DNA of 64,000 nucleotides from Hymenopus coronatus (taxonomy: Eukaryota > Arthropoda > Insecta > Mantodea > Hymenopodidae), in contig CM060883.1 in assembly GCA_030762935.1 (NCBI GenBank), positions 50,781,001 to 50,845,000 on the forward strand. The letters run 5' to 3'. Position 1 is the stretch's first letter. Each line of letters opens with the position of its first letter. Made by a program: the position numbers and the translations under genes. Positions 44,454 to 57,170 of this stretch are shown here, piece by piece. Below the pieces are notes generated by a model that was not told where the DNA came from, made no database searches, and saw nothing but the letters and a program-made list of their open reading frames with translations.

Positions 44454-45347
44454 CTGATGTGTTACACTCACATGACTTTCTCTAGTTACTTTACAAACTT
44501 CTTAAAAAGATAATTCTTCATTCTACACCATGCTAATCGAGATAAACTTTAGCAGCATTGTATTACTTAATTCCTTTTAAGTAGACTGGAACTAAGGAAT
44601 GCACTATGCTAAAGTAATAGTCAAATTTTTTAATAAGCTGTCGTTATGTGATTGTCATTGCAAATCGCTTCTTTACTTGGCCAGGAGTAGAACAAAAGAA
44701 AAACGAATACTCCCGTCTGAGAAAAGTATCAGTGCTTTACAACTTCAACCAATAACAAGGAATACCTCGAAAACGGTAAACTCCACGAAAAAAATGTGTA
44801 TGACATGACTGCTGTATTTTAACAAGATCTACATTTTTTGTATAGTAAGTTTTTTTCTACCTCTTACGGTTTACTAGTTATGCCAAATTAAGCAAAATTC
44901 ATCCAGGATAAACAGCTCTTTAGAAGCTATTCCCAGAAAATTCAAGATATACATTTTATTTTTGATAGAAATGTCCTTAATATGTGGTATTTTAATCAAA
45001 ATCGTTGGAGCCATTTTAAAAAAAACAAAATTTTCGAAAATGTTTCTATATAAAGGTAGTTAGGGGGGAATTTTCTTGAAAATCTTCGTGGCGCATCCTT
45101 GGAAGATGCCAAACTTAAATACCAAGTTTGGTATTCAACGGTCTTTTCGGTTTTGATCTATGCTGTCCACAGACACACACACACACATACACACAACGGA
45201 CCTGTTTCTGAAAATGCTTTTTTTGGACTCAGAGGGTCCTAAAACATGTATTTCAGGGGAAATCTCGACATCGAATTTTTGGGTGGAATACAATACTTCT
45301 CTACCCCTATGTACATTCTACATACGAGAGGCTAGAGAAAGTAAAAA
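44454..45347 (-). mobile_element. PAL full-length copy
   Basis: Opens TCTGATGTGTTACACTCACA and ends GAGGCTAGAGAAAGTAAAAA. Same subgroup as 28115 and 37244. Short CA run (45173-45196). Confidence 0.85.
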
Positions 45348-45399
45348 TGGAATCTGTATAGTATTAAAAATAAAATAAAGAATCGTCTTTAAATCTTGG

Positions 45400-45860
45400 T
45401 GTTACGTCACTTTCCTGTGATTAGTATTAGGTCACAGTTCCCAAGACGTTGGTCTTGCCGATTCTCGTACCCTCGACCTCTATAACTTCGCTTTTGGCTT
45501 CGGGACACATACATGTAAGGGTCGACGTGTGCCCCGCCAGACAGTCAAAAAGTTAACTTAAAGAAGTTAGTCACAAGTGAAGAGTAAATAAATGGACAGT
45601 TAAGACAGTTAAAAGAATTTGGTTGACGCGACAGTGCGAAGTACAGTATAGTTGTGAGTTGCGACTCAGTGATTCACTTGCGATTCAATTGGGCGGAGTA
45701 ATAGTGCTGTGTCGGGTGTGTGACGTCAGCGCTACGAGCGTAACCTGTATGTTAAGTGGCTTAGTGCCAAATAAAGTGTGGTAGCAGAAACTGGTGTGCT
45801 CATTTGTCACAATGTTAGATAAACAATGTTAAACAAGGAGCTATTTCTCATCGTGTAACA
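45400..45860 (+). mobile_element. Possible solo LTR, about 460 bp
   Basis: Begins TGTTACGTCAC and ends CGTGTAACA, so its ends are inverted TGTTAC/GTAACA as in many Gypsy-type LTRs. A poly(A)-type AATAAAG lies at about 45770. GC content and composition differ from the surroundings. No matching target duplication is visible (TTGG left, ATCT right), which keeps confidence low. Confidence 0.45.
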
Positions 45861-46042
45861 ATCTACCCTACCATAGCAGCCAATAAGGCGTAACCTGCGC
45901 ACGTGATAGAAGATATAGGGCAAAAGTTACTTGAAACAGACTTTAAATAAGCTATGGCCTTCACTTTTATATTTTGCATGAAGATGGTGGGTAATAATCC
46001 ATAAATACCTTAACCTCAGAAAAGTATTTTAATTTAATGGGA

Positions 46043-46918
46043 TTTTGCTTTCTCTAGCATATATGTATACAGTGTGCATGGTAGATAGAGAAGGTATTGT
46101 ATAGCACCCAAAAAATTCGATACCGAGAATTCACCTGAAATACACTTTTGGGATCTCCATAAAAAATCCTTATAAACATGTCCGTGAGTTAGGGCAGCAT
46201 AGCTCAAAAGGAAAATTCGGTTAACACCAAATTTCGTACTTAAGTTCAGTATTTTCCAAGGATGCGACACGAAGATTTTCAAGAAACTCCCCTAACGCAA
46301 ATATCCTTTACAAGGAACATTCTTCGAAAATGTTGGTTTACTCCAAAATGATCTAATGATTTTGATTAAACTGCCACATGTTTAAGATATTTTCATGACA
46401 AACGAAATGTATATCTTGAATTATCTGGGAATATCTGCTTTAAACGCCTCTTCATTCTGGATGTCTTTGCATAACTCGTAAACCGTGCGAGATAGACAAA
46501 AACTTGTCACACACAAATGTTTATCTCATTAAAACACACAACTTATGCCATATACATTTTTATCGTTTCTATGATTCCGTGTTATTGGTTTCAGCTTTAA
46601 ACTACTTAAACTTTTTTCAAGCGGGAAGTTAGCATTCGTTTCATATCTTTTTTTTTTTTTTACTCCCGAGAACGCAAAAGAGAACCGATTTTCAGTTATT
46701 TCATGTAGCGATAGCTTTTAAAAGAGTTGACAATCCTTTAACCTAGTGTATTTCCCTATTTTCCTTCTATTTGTGGGAATCAAGTAATAAGATCATTTAC
46801 GCTAATGTTTATCTCGGTTAGCAAGGCGTAGATAAAATAATAATTTTATTAAGAAATGTTTGTTTGTGGAACGTCTAGAGATACCTATGTGAATGGAACC
46901 CATCAGAATTTTTTCCTA
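46043..46918 (+). mobile_element. PAL copy, older
   Basis: Starts TTTTGCTTTCTCTAGCATAT and ends CCCATCAGAATTTTTT. Many private changes and an almost absent GT run. Confidence 0.8.
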
Positions 46919-48235
46919 ATTCTGTTTCTGTAAATATTTCATTTGCTTTGATTTCGAGTGGCTCTTCAAATTCTTTAGTTCTTTTAAAACCTGTATATAC
47001 ATAGCATTCGTTTCGTTGGAAAATCCGAGATAATGGGAGACTAATTTGTCTAATAAATGGGAACTGAAAAATTATTTATTCCATATTAATTTCGGCAGTT
47101 ATAGTTTCTGAGTCTAGTTGTAAAAACTTTTCTTAGCACAATATAGGTGGCTAATTGTTGGAACGTTTTCCTCTTTGAGTATTATGTCAACATATATGGT
47201 TTCTAATGGTATTTATTTGCATTGTTTATAATGAATTATCACTTAACATTAATTATTAAACTATGATACCAAAAAAAAATCAAAGATAACCGACAGTTGT
47301 TATTAAAACAAGTTTAAGCAGCACTAAGATATGATGTGTTCCATTCACGTGACTTCTTCTAGCTGTTCCTCAAACTTCCCTTGCTGGCGCAAGGGAGGTC
47401 GGTATACAAAATAGTTGCCAGCCCAATAGAAAACCCCTCGGATTTTCCTGGGCTGAAAGCACAGCTGCATAGATCAAGTGCTGCGCCAAGAGTAGATAAT
47501 TTTTGGATAAGAATGCTATTTGTGTATACTCATAATTACTTACGAATAATGTTTCTGCATCCAGGCAGGTCAGAATTAAAGAACTGCGTGAGTTGTGGGA
47601 AATAGAAAAAAAAAAAATAGGTTAAATTCCATCATCAGCAACTAAATATATAACTGGACAATCATATATAATATGCCTCATTAGAGTGATTGTGACTTGC
47701 AATCCAGGAAAGGATATTATCTGTTCAATATTAGCCCTACGAAGAAAAAGTATGCATATATTTTGACAATTATTGTCAAATTAGTAACATCAAATATTAC
47801 AAAATGTAGTGTTTGATTTCACTACCAGAGCGGTTGGCAATCACTTTCAAATCCAATCTTTACTTACATCAATACTATGCCTCCTAATCTATTTGAAAAA
47901 TTAAATTTATTTCAAGGCGGGGAGAGACGACAATGCTCACATAAAGGGATGCGTCCGCCCCAATACATCGGGACCGTCACTGTTATGGACCTTCTTGCCG
48001 ACATCCCGATAAGGCCCAATTTTGTCCTGATTTTGCAAAATACTGTTACGAGTTTAGTTCAAATATAAAGGTAACGGCATCTGTTAGCGTAACATGTAAA
48101 TGCATCCTGAGTTTTATTTATGTTGACAAGGTCGGCTCACAGATGGCGTTGCATGCTGCCTATCCTGTATCGATGATGCAAGCACCTAAATATAGTGCCA
48201 TCATTCGAGAAAATAGCAGATTTCTCCAGTAGTGC
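46919..48235. other. Intergenic, one PAL end fragment, otherwise nothing recognised
   Basis: At 47331-47372 ATGATGTGTTCCATTCACGT and CTTCTTCTAGCTGTTCC match the non-palindromic PAL end (minus orientation). The GC-richer stretch 47380-47600 and the rest are unassigned. Confidence 0.5.
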
Positions 48236-48240
48236 TACGG

Positions 48241-48626
48241 GGCTGGAAGCGAGATTGCAGATTCTAGTTCACTTTTAGACTAAGGCTTTTTCCTGAGCCT
48301 TTCCTATTGGTTATAGAGACAATACTGCTACGTGACAGGTGAACGACCGGTTTCAAGATTTCGTCGAGGTTAGGTTACGTTACGTTAGGTTAGTTTAGGT
48401 TAGGTTAGGTGTAATGTAAATGAACTGCATCGAAATAAGGGGTAAAAATGAACTTTCTGAAAATCGGTTCTGCTTGTGTGTGTAAATGAATTGGATCGAA
48501 ATAAGTAGTAAAATGGAGTTTGAACCTGTCGTTCACCTGTAACATAGCCATATTGTCTCCGTAACTCGGCTCAGGAAAGAGCCTCAGCCTAAAACTGAAC
48601 TAGATCTGCAACCTCGCTTGCCGGCA
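48241..48626. mobile_element. Foldback element with TTAGG-type core
   Basis: The arms 48241-48354 and 48522-48626 are inverted repeats over about 105-114 bp: GCGAGATTGCAGATTCTAGT left against, as reverse complement, GCGAGGTTGCAGATCTAGTT right, and ACAGGTGAACGACCGGTTTC against ACAGGTGAACGACAGGTTC. The core holds GGTTAGG-type repeats (48368-48410) and two related copies of TGTAAATGAAYTGSATCGAA (48415 and 48481). No coding capacity. Confidence 0.8.
48368..48410 (+). repeat. Interstitial TTAGG-like telomeric motif
   Basis: About eight GGTTA/GGTTT units with two TACG variants (GGTTACGTTACG), in the core of the foldback element. TTAGG is the ancestral insect telomere repeat. Confidence 0.75.
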
Positions 48627-48701
48627 CACAAATCAAAGTACTACTACGCACTCCAACCCTTACATATAAGAGATGAAGTACTGTATTTTATAAAAGTATA
48701 A

Positions 48702-48736
48702 TAATACTACCACTACCACTACCACTACCACTACCA

Positions 48737-48802
<66 letters not shown>

Positions 48803-48827
48803 ATAATAATAATAATAATAATAATAA
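48702..48827. repeat. Compound trinucleotide repeat
   Basis: CCACTA hexamers, then about 21 (CTA) units, then about 11 (ATA/TAA) units, with clean transitions. It produces an artefactual poly-valine frame on the minus strand. Confidence 0.95.
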
Positions 48828-48839
48828 AGGTATAAGGAG

Positions 48840-50079
48840 ATATCGAATAATTTCGGGAGATTTAGTTTTCGGTTCTGGGAGCCGGAAGATCTCACTCAGT
48901 TCCAAGAGATTCCGGGCCATTCCAGGAGATTTGGCAAACCTAGGGTTTGTTTACTCCTACTTTGAAAACTTCGTGTGAAAAAATAATAAGATATGACTCT
49001 CGGAAGAAAATGCACTGCATTGCCACTTACAATTCGCCCTTTGTGTAAATGTTCGATGTCCATGTAAAGTATTCATGTTGCCTCAGAGTACATGCTCTCG
49101 TAACTTCATGGCCTTGAGTTTTATCTCATCCGGTGGAATAAAACTAGATCTCAATGTACTTCCTGTACCTTGTCAATAGTTATCTTAATTGCACCTTGGT
49201 TCCTGGATCCCCGACAAATGTCATGGCTTATTAGTTACCCTGAGCTAGCCAACGACAACATTGTGGTTCCTGACTTCGAGCCACACTAGCAGCTGATGAA
49301 AGTAGAACATCGGGGAAGAAAACTAGGTAAGTGGTCGATCTTAATTACAAAATAATATAGGAGTTATCACTAGAACGTCGCAATCACCATACCCCATCAA
49401 AGTCAAGCGTTTGCAAGGTCATTTTTGTTCTTATTTTCTCCAGCCCTTATATATAATGTACCGGGGTGGAAGGGAAGTTATTGCATTCCTTCTAATATGT
49501 GCTTCATAGAAGCATTGCAAACAAAAAAGTCTAATGACATTTCCAAAAATAAATAGTTTTTTTCCAAACGGATGTGCAATACCACTAAAATGTACGAAGA
49601 TAATACTTTATTACTTGTAAGATGCGTAGATTAGCGTATTTCTGGCATTAGTTTCAGTAGGAATTATGGGAGATCACACAGAGTTACGAAATAATTAAGT
49701 ACTTAAAAGAGTTAAAGGAATATTAAAGGAAGCAGATTTTCAGAATAAAGTAATTCGGCGAACTTGCATTAAGGTTAGTCAGATTTCAAAACCGGCTTCT
49801 GGATGTAAACACGTCGGTCGCTTTAAACACGACGCAGGGTGCTGTAATTAACGGAAGGAATTCCTTCAACGTTCTAGTGAGGCGTGTTTAAGTACTGGCC
49901 TCGTGCAAGTAACATCCACATAACCTGCAGCGTTGCCAGCTTGCCTGTCTCTTGTTTTCGAGAGAACTAAAATATCTCCGTAGGAAATGGTAAGAGACAA
50001 TAACATAAGATACAAAATATGTTCTAAATACCGAGATCTAGTTTAAATTAATGTCATGAATTCCCTTCCAAGGACACAG
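48840..50079. other. Intergenic, nothing recognised
   Basis: No PAL copy, SINE or coding motif found. Short open frames only. Confidence 0.4.
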
Positions 50080-50508
50080 AAGGTATTTATTCCATTAAAA
50101 ATTAGTTGTAGAGATTTCACAGGAAATATATGTTTTGAGGTCCCCTGATTCCAAAAAAAGCAGTTTTAGAAAAATGTCCGTGTGTGTGTCTTTTAGTTTG
50201 TGGACAGCATACCAGTAGCTCAAAAACGAAAAAATCGTTAAATACCAAACGTTAGTAAATTCCAAGGATGCGACACGAAGATTTTCAAGAAAATCCCTCC
50301 ATCCCCAACTACCCTTTACATGGAAAAAAAAAATTGAAAATTTTGTTTTTCTCAAGAATGGCATTAACGATTTTGATTAAAATACCGTACAATAAAGAGA
50401 TTTGCTTCATAAATAAAATGTATATTTTGAATTTTCTAGAAATAGCCTATGAAGGCCTCTTTATTCTGAATTTTGCATAACGGTTAAACCGCTAGAGATA
50501 AAGTTAAA
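50080..50508 (+). mobile_element. PAL fragment (palindromic half, palindrome lost)
   Basis: Starts at GACACAGAAGGTATTTATTC, carries a short GT run and GATGCGACACGAAGATTTTC, and stops at GGTTAAACCGCTAGAGATAA, where the hAT remnant begins. Confidence 0.75.
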
Positions 50509-51908
50509 ATTTCCATTTCTAACTCTTCAAAATTATAATTTCCAAATATTTCGCATATCCTACCTCCAAGCTCAATAATGTAAATTGAAGCGAATGGATT
50601 ATTAACAAACATAATCACTGGTTCAAGAGCTGAAAACTGACTAAACCTGTTACTAAATTCTTCGAGTAGAATCGCAAGATGCTGGCAAAAGATTAGAAAA
50701 TCACATTCGCCAATATTTACGGTTTCCGCAACTGATTTCAAAGTTGGAAAGTGTGATAGGGAATTTCTTTATAAATGTGCTATCCATAAATTTAGTTTCC
50801 TCCGAAAAGCATTTACAGTAATTGTCATGGCTGATATGTTACGACTTTTCCCTTGGAATTCGAGGTTTAGCTCATTCAATTTTGTGATGATATCTGCCAA
50901 GAAATCTAATTCTCATCAAGTTCTTCACAATATTGCCTGAGCGATGATTTCAGAAAATATCTTATCTCATCCAAAAGATTTCAGAATCGTTCCAGAGTCC
51001 CCCTCCCCTAAGAAGCCACTGCATGAAGAATTATATCACCATGCTCAGAATCTGTTATACTCAAACATTTCTGAACAACTGGCGAAATGTAGAAGTTGAC
51101 CTGATGTGATTTAGTACACAAGTTACATTTTCATAGTCGAACCTCAAGATCTTTGCCCATAAATCTTCCTGGTGGATAATAAATTGAAATAAACTTTTTA
51201 GCACAAAGAGCAAGAAACTCGTTTTTGCAGTCATTGAAGGCACCCCATCTGTTATTATAGCAACAAGTTAAAGAATGGAATGTATTGCTTTTCGCAAATT
51301 CCAGGAATACATTAAATATGTCCTCCTCCCCTAGTATGTTCATGAAGTGACATCACTTTGATTAATTCCTATTTAACTGTAAAATCATTAAAGACCATTG
51401 TAACAAACACAACTGTCCAATTTCAGAAATATGGGTGTTTTCACCACACTGAAGGGAAAATATTCTAAATTCCTAGAAATCTGTTCAACACGCAACAATC
51501 TGTTCTAGCGACAATTTGGTGAGACAATGGAAGTTCTTTTATAGGATTCATAAATGCAAATTTATCTTTGCGATTCTGTATCAAAGATTCCGCGGCACTG
51601 ATCATTGCTTCTTTAACTATTTCCCCGTCATTGAAAGCTTTTTCCTTTTCGCTAAAACAATAGACTTTGTAAGAGGCTATTGTCACATTACTATTTTGCT
51701 GAACTGACTTTGTACATATACTTTGCTGTAATGTTAATTTACATTTTAAGTTTCTAACTTTGTGTTTTCGTAAATCAGAATTAACAGGAAATTTATTATT
51801 AAAGTTTGAATGATTTGTTGAAAAATGGCGTTCTACATTACTGTTCCTGAGAACAGACACACTACTGTTACATAATAAACACATGGGTTTACCTCTTCCT
51901 CCCAATCA
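50490..51908 (-). pseudogene. Decayed hAT transposase gene of the ZBED/EPM2AIP1-like type
   Basis: Minus strand, in order: KPMCLLCNSSVSVLRNSNVE with RHFSTNH (BED-like C2H2 zinc finger, about 51890-51810); ASYKVYCFSEKEKAFNDGEI (about 51690); the IHQEDLWAKILRFDYENVTC block (about 51180); LDFLADIITKLNELNLEFQG (about 50920-50860); FCQHLAILLEEFSNRF and VNNPFA (about 50690-50580). This is the domain order of the hAT-derived ZBED/GTF2IRD2-like proteins. The frame is broken by stops and shifts after residue 146 and again near 51340-51050, no ATG fits the start, and the segment between the zinc finger and the IHQE block is too short. A dead copy. Confidence 0.8.
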
Positions 51909-52364
51909 CTGATAAAACTGTAAGTTGTTTATCTCTTAGCCGTATTATATTAAGAACATCCACCCAACAGAAGACCCATAACTGAATCTATATTCACAAT
52001 CCCTCAAGTTGTACTGAATATTTGTTTAAAAACCTGGCTGCTTCGTTCGCTACCGGTGTTAGTATAACTATAAACAAATCGACCTCTTCACTCGCTATTG
52101 CTACGAACAACAATGCTTAAAGGAGTAAACTTACTGTCTCTAATTCCCAATAATTGAGGTTTACTATTTGTTGAGGGAAATCATGAGTACAGGTATCAGT
52201 GTACAGTTTCGTAGTCATGGGTGTATACCAGGAAGATGTTCGGAAGGCAGTAATTTTGTCCTGAAATTAGATTTAAAGTTATATTCTCAGAAAAAAAAAT
52301 TAGCTCATGAAAGGCGCTAGGAAATCACATTTCGGGCGCCATGACACCCGCGGGCACTGGACAG
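51909..52364. other. Intergenic, nothing recognised
   Basis: Right flank of the hAT remnant. Terminal inverted repeats and a target duplication were looked for and not found with confidence. Confidence 0.4.
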
Positions 52365-52532
52365 GGTATTTCCTTATTTCTCTCCTACTTACAAAGAAGC
52401 AAGGAATAAGACAAATTCCCTAATGCTTATCTCGATTAGAATGACGTAGGTAAAAGGATAATATTGTGTAAGAACAGTTTGTTTGCAGAACAACTAGAGA
52501 AGATCATATGAATGAATACATCATACATTTTT
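52365..52532 (+). mobile_element. PAL end fragment
   Basis: TATTTCTCTCCTACTTACAA, TTATCTCGATTAGAATGACG and AGAGAAGATCATATGAATGA are the last 165 bp of the family (non-palindromic end). Confidence 0.75.
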
Positions 52533-53734
52533 TTTATTATAGCCTAATGAGGAAGAAAATACATTTATAATCACTACTTTGCAAGCGTTCATCGCGAGGT
52601 GCACTTTATAGGATTTCTTCTGCTGCCTGCTAGCTGCTCCAGGGTATGCCTCAAAGTAAGTGTAGGTGAGACGAGAATTGGCTGAGAATGTTTACTGGAA
52701 GCTAATATCTGAGTTGCTGGTTGTTTTAAGATGATCAATGTTTCTGAAATTAAGCACGAGGAATTACAACTGCGTTGTATTAAACCTGCTAACTTCAAGA
52801 GTGTTAAGAACTTTGGATACACTTTGTTTCCATCGTAAAGTGAAGAGTTTAAACTGATGTACGGTGAATTCTTCTATAATCGCCGCTAAACGAGTGACAA
52901 GCCCTGCGTTTACTTGAAGGGCATGAAACGCCAGAGTCAGAGTGAGTACATGTTCGAAATACATGTCCTCCTCGTAAGTACCGCCTACATCAGACTGTCC
53001 ACCACTGCTCCAATATTCTACGTTACCAAATTTTACCCTTCAAATTAGGATCTAAGGAAAATTTGTTATTCTGTTTGACTGCTCAATCCGAAGTATTACT
53101 CCACTTTGTTAAGTCTTAGAAAAGGCTTACGTTGCGTATCCCTTAGTAACTTTCGTTACTGTGACTTCAGGCTAACTGCTTCGTCAACGTTTGTTTGCCC
53201 GCCTGAGCTTCATTTCATTATTCATCGTCCGAAGTGACCAACCAGGTTAAAGGACGTTAAGCTACGGGGTAAAAAAAAAAAGTTTGCCTTTATAACGATC
53301 TCTTGCCTAGCAACAGCTTTTAATTTGTGTATTTTTGTATTATTCATGGATTTTAATATATGAAATTATATATTGCAATTGTTTTCTCCGTCTTTCCATT
53401 TTGTCTTTATAAAATGATTATAATTACTGTATCAGCAGAGCAAAATAACAATCTATAGCTTCAATAAATAACCGACTTATCACTAACGGTTTAGCTCACA
53501 GGAGTAACTTTTGGTTACTTACAGAGCACTTGCCAATCATCACGTACTCCCAAAAGTAATGTTCGTTAACAATTTTGCGGTCATTCTTTGGAGGCAGACT
53601 ATTAATCCTGTAGACCACAGGCCAAGCAGAAAGCAATCTCTTCATCATGGGTTGATCCCATAGGTTAGCGCATCTGCGCAAATTTATTTTGCATCCTTTC
53701 TATTTTTTGTGTCTTTCCACACAAGCCTGTTGCT
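52533..53734. other. Intergenic, nothing recognised
   Basis: A minus-strand open stretch at 52589-52980 has no recognisable domain. An A run at about 53271-53282 follows a GC-richer segment and may be an old retroposon tail. Confidence 0.4.
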
Positions 53735-54472
53735 TTCTCTAGTGTATATATGCAAAGCTAAAACGATAGTCCAATGTTTCGAGAGCTGGTTGCTATGGAT
53801 TGAAATTCGTTTTTTATTTGTTTGTTTGTTTGTATGGCCAGGACTTGACAAGTTCCAGTATGAGAAAATTTTAAGTATTTTAAAACTGAAACCAGTAACA
53901 AGGAATATATCAGAAATGTTCAACTCCATATGTATATAATATAAATTCTTTGCTTTAACGAGATCTAAATTTTTGTATGGCAAGTTTTTGTCTTTTAAGG
54001 TTTACCAGTCATGCAAAAGTAATCCAGAATGAAGAGATCTTCAGAGGCTATTCCCAGAAAGTTCAAGATATGCATTTTATTTGTCATCTTTAATACACGA
54101 TATTTTAATTAAAATCATTAGTCATTTTGGAGACAATCACAATTTTATAATTTTTTTCCATGTACAGGATAGTTTGGGGTGAGCGGATTTTCTCAAAATA
54201 TTTTGTCACATCCTTGGAGGAGACTACCATTAATTCCACATTTGGTATTTTACCGAGTTTTCGTTTTTGAGTTATCGTGTTCACAGACACATGGATACAA
54301 ACACAAACACTGATGTGCGCGCGGAAGTTTTTCTGAAAATATTTTATTATTTTTTTTAATCCGGGGGAGCTTTAAAAGTATATTTTCGGAGAAATCTAGG
54401 TATCGAATTTTGGGATGGAGTGCAATATTTTCTCTGCGTATGTGCTATGTACTAAGCAGAGAAAATTAAAAT
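53735..54472 (-). mobile_element. PAL copy with diverged start
   Basis: Recognisable from GCTAAAACGATAGTCCAATG to the palindromic end AAGCAGAGAAAATTAAAAT. The CA tract is interrupted (ACATGGATACAAACACAAAC). Confidence 0.75.
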
Positions 54473-55769
54473 CTAGATCTCTTTAAAACACAATTTATTT
54501 CAATATTTTTTCTGTGGTAATGGCTATTTATAGGATTAATAATTTTAATTATTCAATACTTTGTCATTCTTTTAAAGTCCTGTCGATATTCGAGTGTTTC
54601 TCACATTGCAAGAAAAGGGTATGAAATTTTAAGACCAGCATATAGCATCCAATTCTTAAACATTTGAAAGCGCGACTTCCATTTGCATTCATAACAAAAT
54701 GTATAAGTTAGTTTTTTGTTTTTTTGTTTTTAAGGATATCTCGATTAAAATGAAGGAGATTGAAAAATTAGCTTTCATAATGATAGAAGGTAGAAAAAGT
54801 CATATAAATGTAAAACTTTACATTTTAGCTAGATTAAGTTCCGCCCTGCCCCTGCGAATCTATTGCATCTCTCCCATGTTTTGAAATTCTTTTTCACTTG
54901 ATGCTGTTTATAATATAACTGATTTCAAATCGCAGACATCGCCTAGTGGTGCTAATGAGCATTGCAGCGGGCCTCTTGTGTTTTATGCTCTGATGGCCAG
55001 ATGGCAGTAGCCACGTTAGCTTGGCAGACATATCTGTGTCATGTGTCGCCGCGCATACGCAGCGTAGTGAACGAACTGTACCTCCTTCTAATCAATTCCT
55101 GTTGGCTTTTATTTTTTATGCTAGTTTCTGCTTTGGTGCTTGTAAGAGAAAATGATTCACGGTTCAAAAGTCTATTTATTGAAAATAATCACTTCTGAGT
55201 GAATCATACACCTTCACAGTCAACTACGTCATATGCACAACAGTTTTCTGTGAGTACAGTCAGCTGACATTAGCGTAGAATTTCCTCTGGCATCATACTA
55301 GATAAGTTTATAAGTAAGACACTTGCTACAACAGGCAGAAATATAATTTATTTTTATTATTATCTGGTAAGTAGTGCGAATTTCTGATGAAGGAATTTTG
55401 AAGCAGGGTTTCACCTTACATTGAGACATAAACACAATTAACCAAATTGGAAAGTACGAAATGAAACGGAGTTAAACTAAAGGTTATTTTAACCATTTCC
55501 TCCCATATAAATAATGTTAGACCCTTATACAGCTACTTTAAGCAAATAACACCCAATATCAATGTGAAAATCCTCCATCCACGTTTATTAGATGGAACAT
55601 ATAATTGAGAAAATATTCAATAAACATGTGCTACAGAGATTTTTTACTAAGCATATTTTACAGGAAACATTAAAATTGTGTTCAGATTTTAAAATCTTAT
55701 TTAAGGAGGAGCAAACTGGCTTATATTTGGCTTTAACATTCATGCATACCTCCTTTATAGTACTAGTTA
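54473..55769. other. Intergenic, nothing recognised
   Basis: Short open frames only (54699-54884, 54962-55198). No family match. Confidence 0.4.
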
Positions 55770-56115
55770 CTCTCTGTGAACAGCATAACTCAAAAACGAA
55801 AAGTCGTGTAAATACGATACGAAGATTTTGATGAAAAATTCCCCCACCCACAATACTCTTTACATTGCAAAATGTTTGAAATTTTTTATTTTCTCAAAGA
55901 TGGCTCTAACGATTTTTATTAAAATACGATATATTTAAGATATTTTCGTGACAAAATGTATTGCTTGAATTTTCTGGGAATAGACTCCGAAGTCCTCTTC
56001 ATTCTAAATGTTAAATCATAAGAGAACGGAAAAAATCTTACTGCAGAAGAAACTTAGAGACCATTAAAATAAATAATGTCAAATAAACTCTCATGTAAGT
56101 TAGCCGTTTTTAAAA
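55770..56115 (+). mobile_element. PAL internal fragment
   Basis: From GAACAGCATAACTCAAAAAC through GATACGAAGATTTTGATGAA and CTTGAATTTTCTGGGAATAG to about 56115. Both ends are missing. Confidence 0.7.
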
Positions 56116-56954
56116 CATTCAGTTGTATATTGTATATCCTAAGCGCCATCTAACGAACATGCTTGAAAGTTGGCGATTCTTTCTTGTTTCCTCCTCTCTT
56201 GATTTTCAAAGCGCCAATTTTACTTAAATATGAATGCGATGTTCATTTGTTTGAACCAAGAGCTAATGACCAACTGTGCTGGCATGTTGTTTCTAAACAA
56301 AACTTGCTATTAAGAAATTTGCAGTATATCCTGAGTAATGTGAAACAACGAATAGAAAAATACTCCTTTTTATTGGTGTAGTAGTATCTCTTTCAGCTTT
56401 GATAGAGTTTTATGAAATTATACTTTTCAACAACAGACAACGTATACTGAAATCTCTCTGAATTTGTCATATTAGTTTACATAACTCATTGACTGTCGCG
56501 TTTGCTTGTTTTTTTGTTGTTTGCTTTTTTATACGGAGAAATTCATGTACAACTCTTTCATAAAGAAACCTAATTAATATAGTTATGTTATTAAACGATG
56601 CATATTGAGAATTTCCAGTGACTTTTATTTCAGAGGAGTGCAGACAGGACACATTTCGTAAGATCGTTTCATTTAAAGTTTAATTCAGATTTTATTATTT
56701 GTTACAGAAGAAACTGTTTAAGTTTTCCTTCTTTAGGTTTCTGTTCTTGACTTTTCGTTGTTTACATTGTAATTTTCACAATGGCTAGTTTGAAATAAAA
56801 ACAGCTTTAATTTTAACGTTAAGAAGTCTCCGTTAAACCGAATAGTGCTTGCTGGTAACATTATGATAACTTTGGTGATATTAAAAATACTGAGCTCAAA
56901 AAAGGAGAAAGTTGCATAAATCTTATTCTTGCCCCTAATCAAGCAAAGAGTAAA
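56116..56954. other. Intergenic, nothing recognised
   Basis: AT-rich DNA. An open frame at 56163-56381 has no recognisable domain. Confidence 0.4.
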
Positions 56955-57170
56955 ACTCATCATATAGCAACCGGCTTTTAAAATATTTGACCTTTATTTG
57001 AGCTTAGTGCATTCCCTAATCCTTTGTATTTACAAGGAAATATGTCAAACGTATTTATGCATACGTTTATCTGAATTAGCGCGAAGTAGTTAGGAAGAAA
57101 CTGCTTTTTTAAAGAATGGTTTGTTGCAGAATAGATCGAAAAAGGCATGTGAATGTAACTCATCAGATTT
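56955..57170 (+). mobile_element. PAL end fragment, head-to-tail with the next copy
   Basis: AGCAACCGGCTTTTAAAATA to AACTCATCAGATTTTTA. Its terminal T run is shared with the palindromic start of the next copy. Confidence 0.75.

Noticed and set aside
48660..48920. Frame encoding a long valine run
   Set aside because: Produced by the compound trinucleotide repeat; no flanking domain.
52589..52980. Possible gene fragment on the minus strand
   Set aside because: Two overlapping frames with no known motif; kept only as unassigned intergenic sequence.
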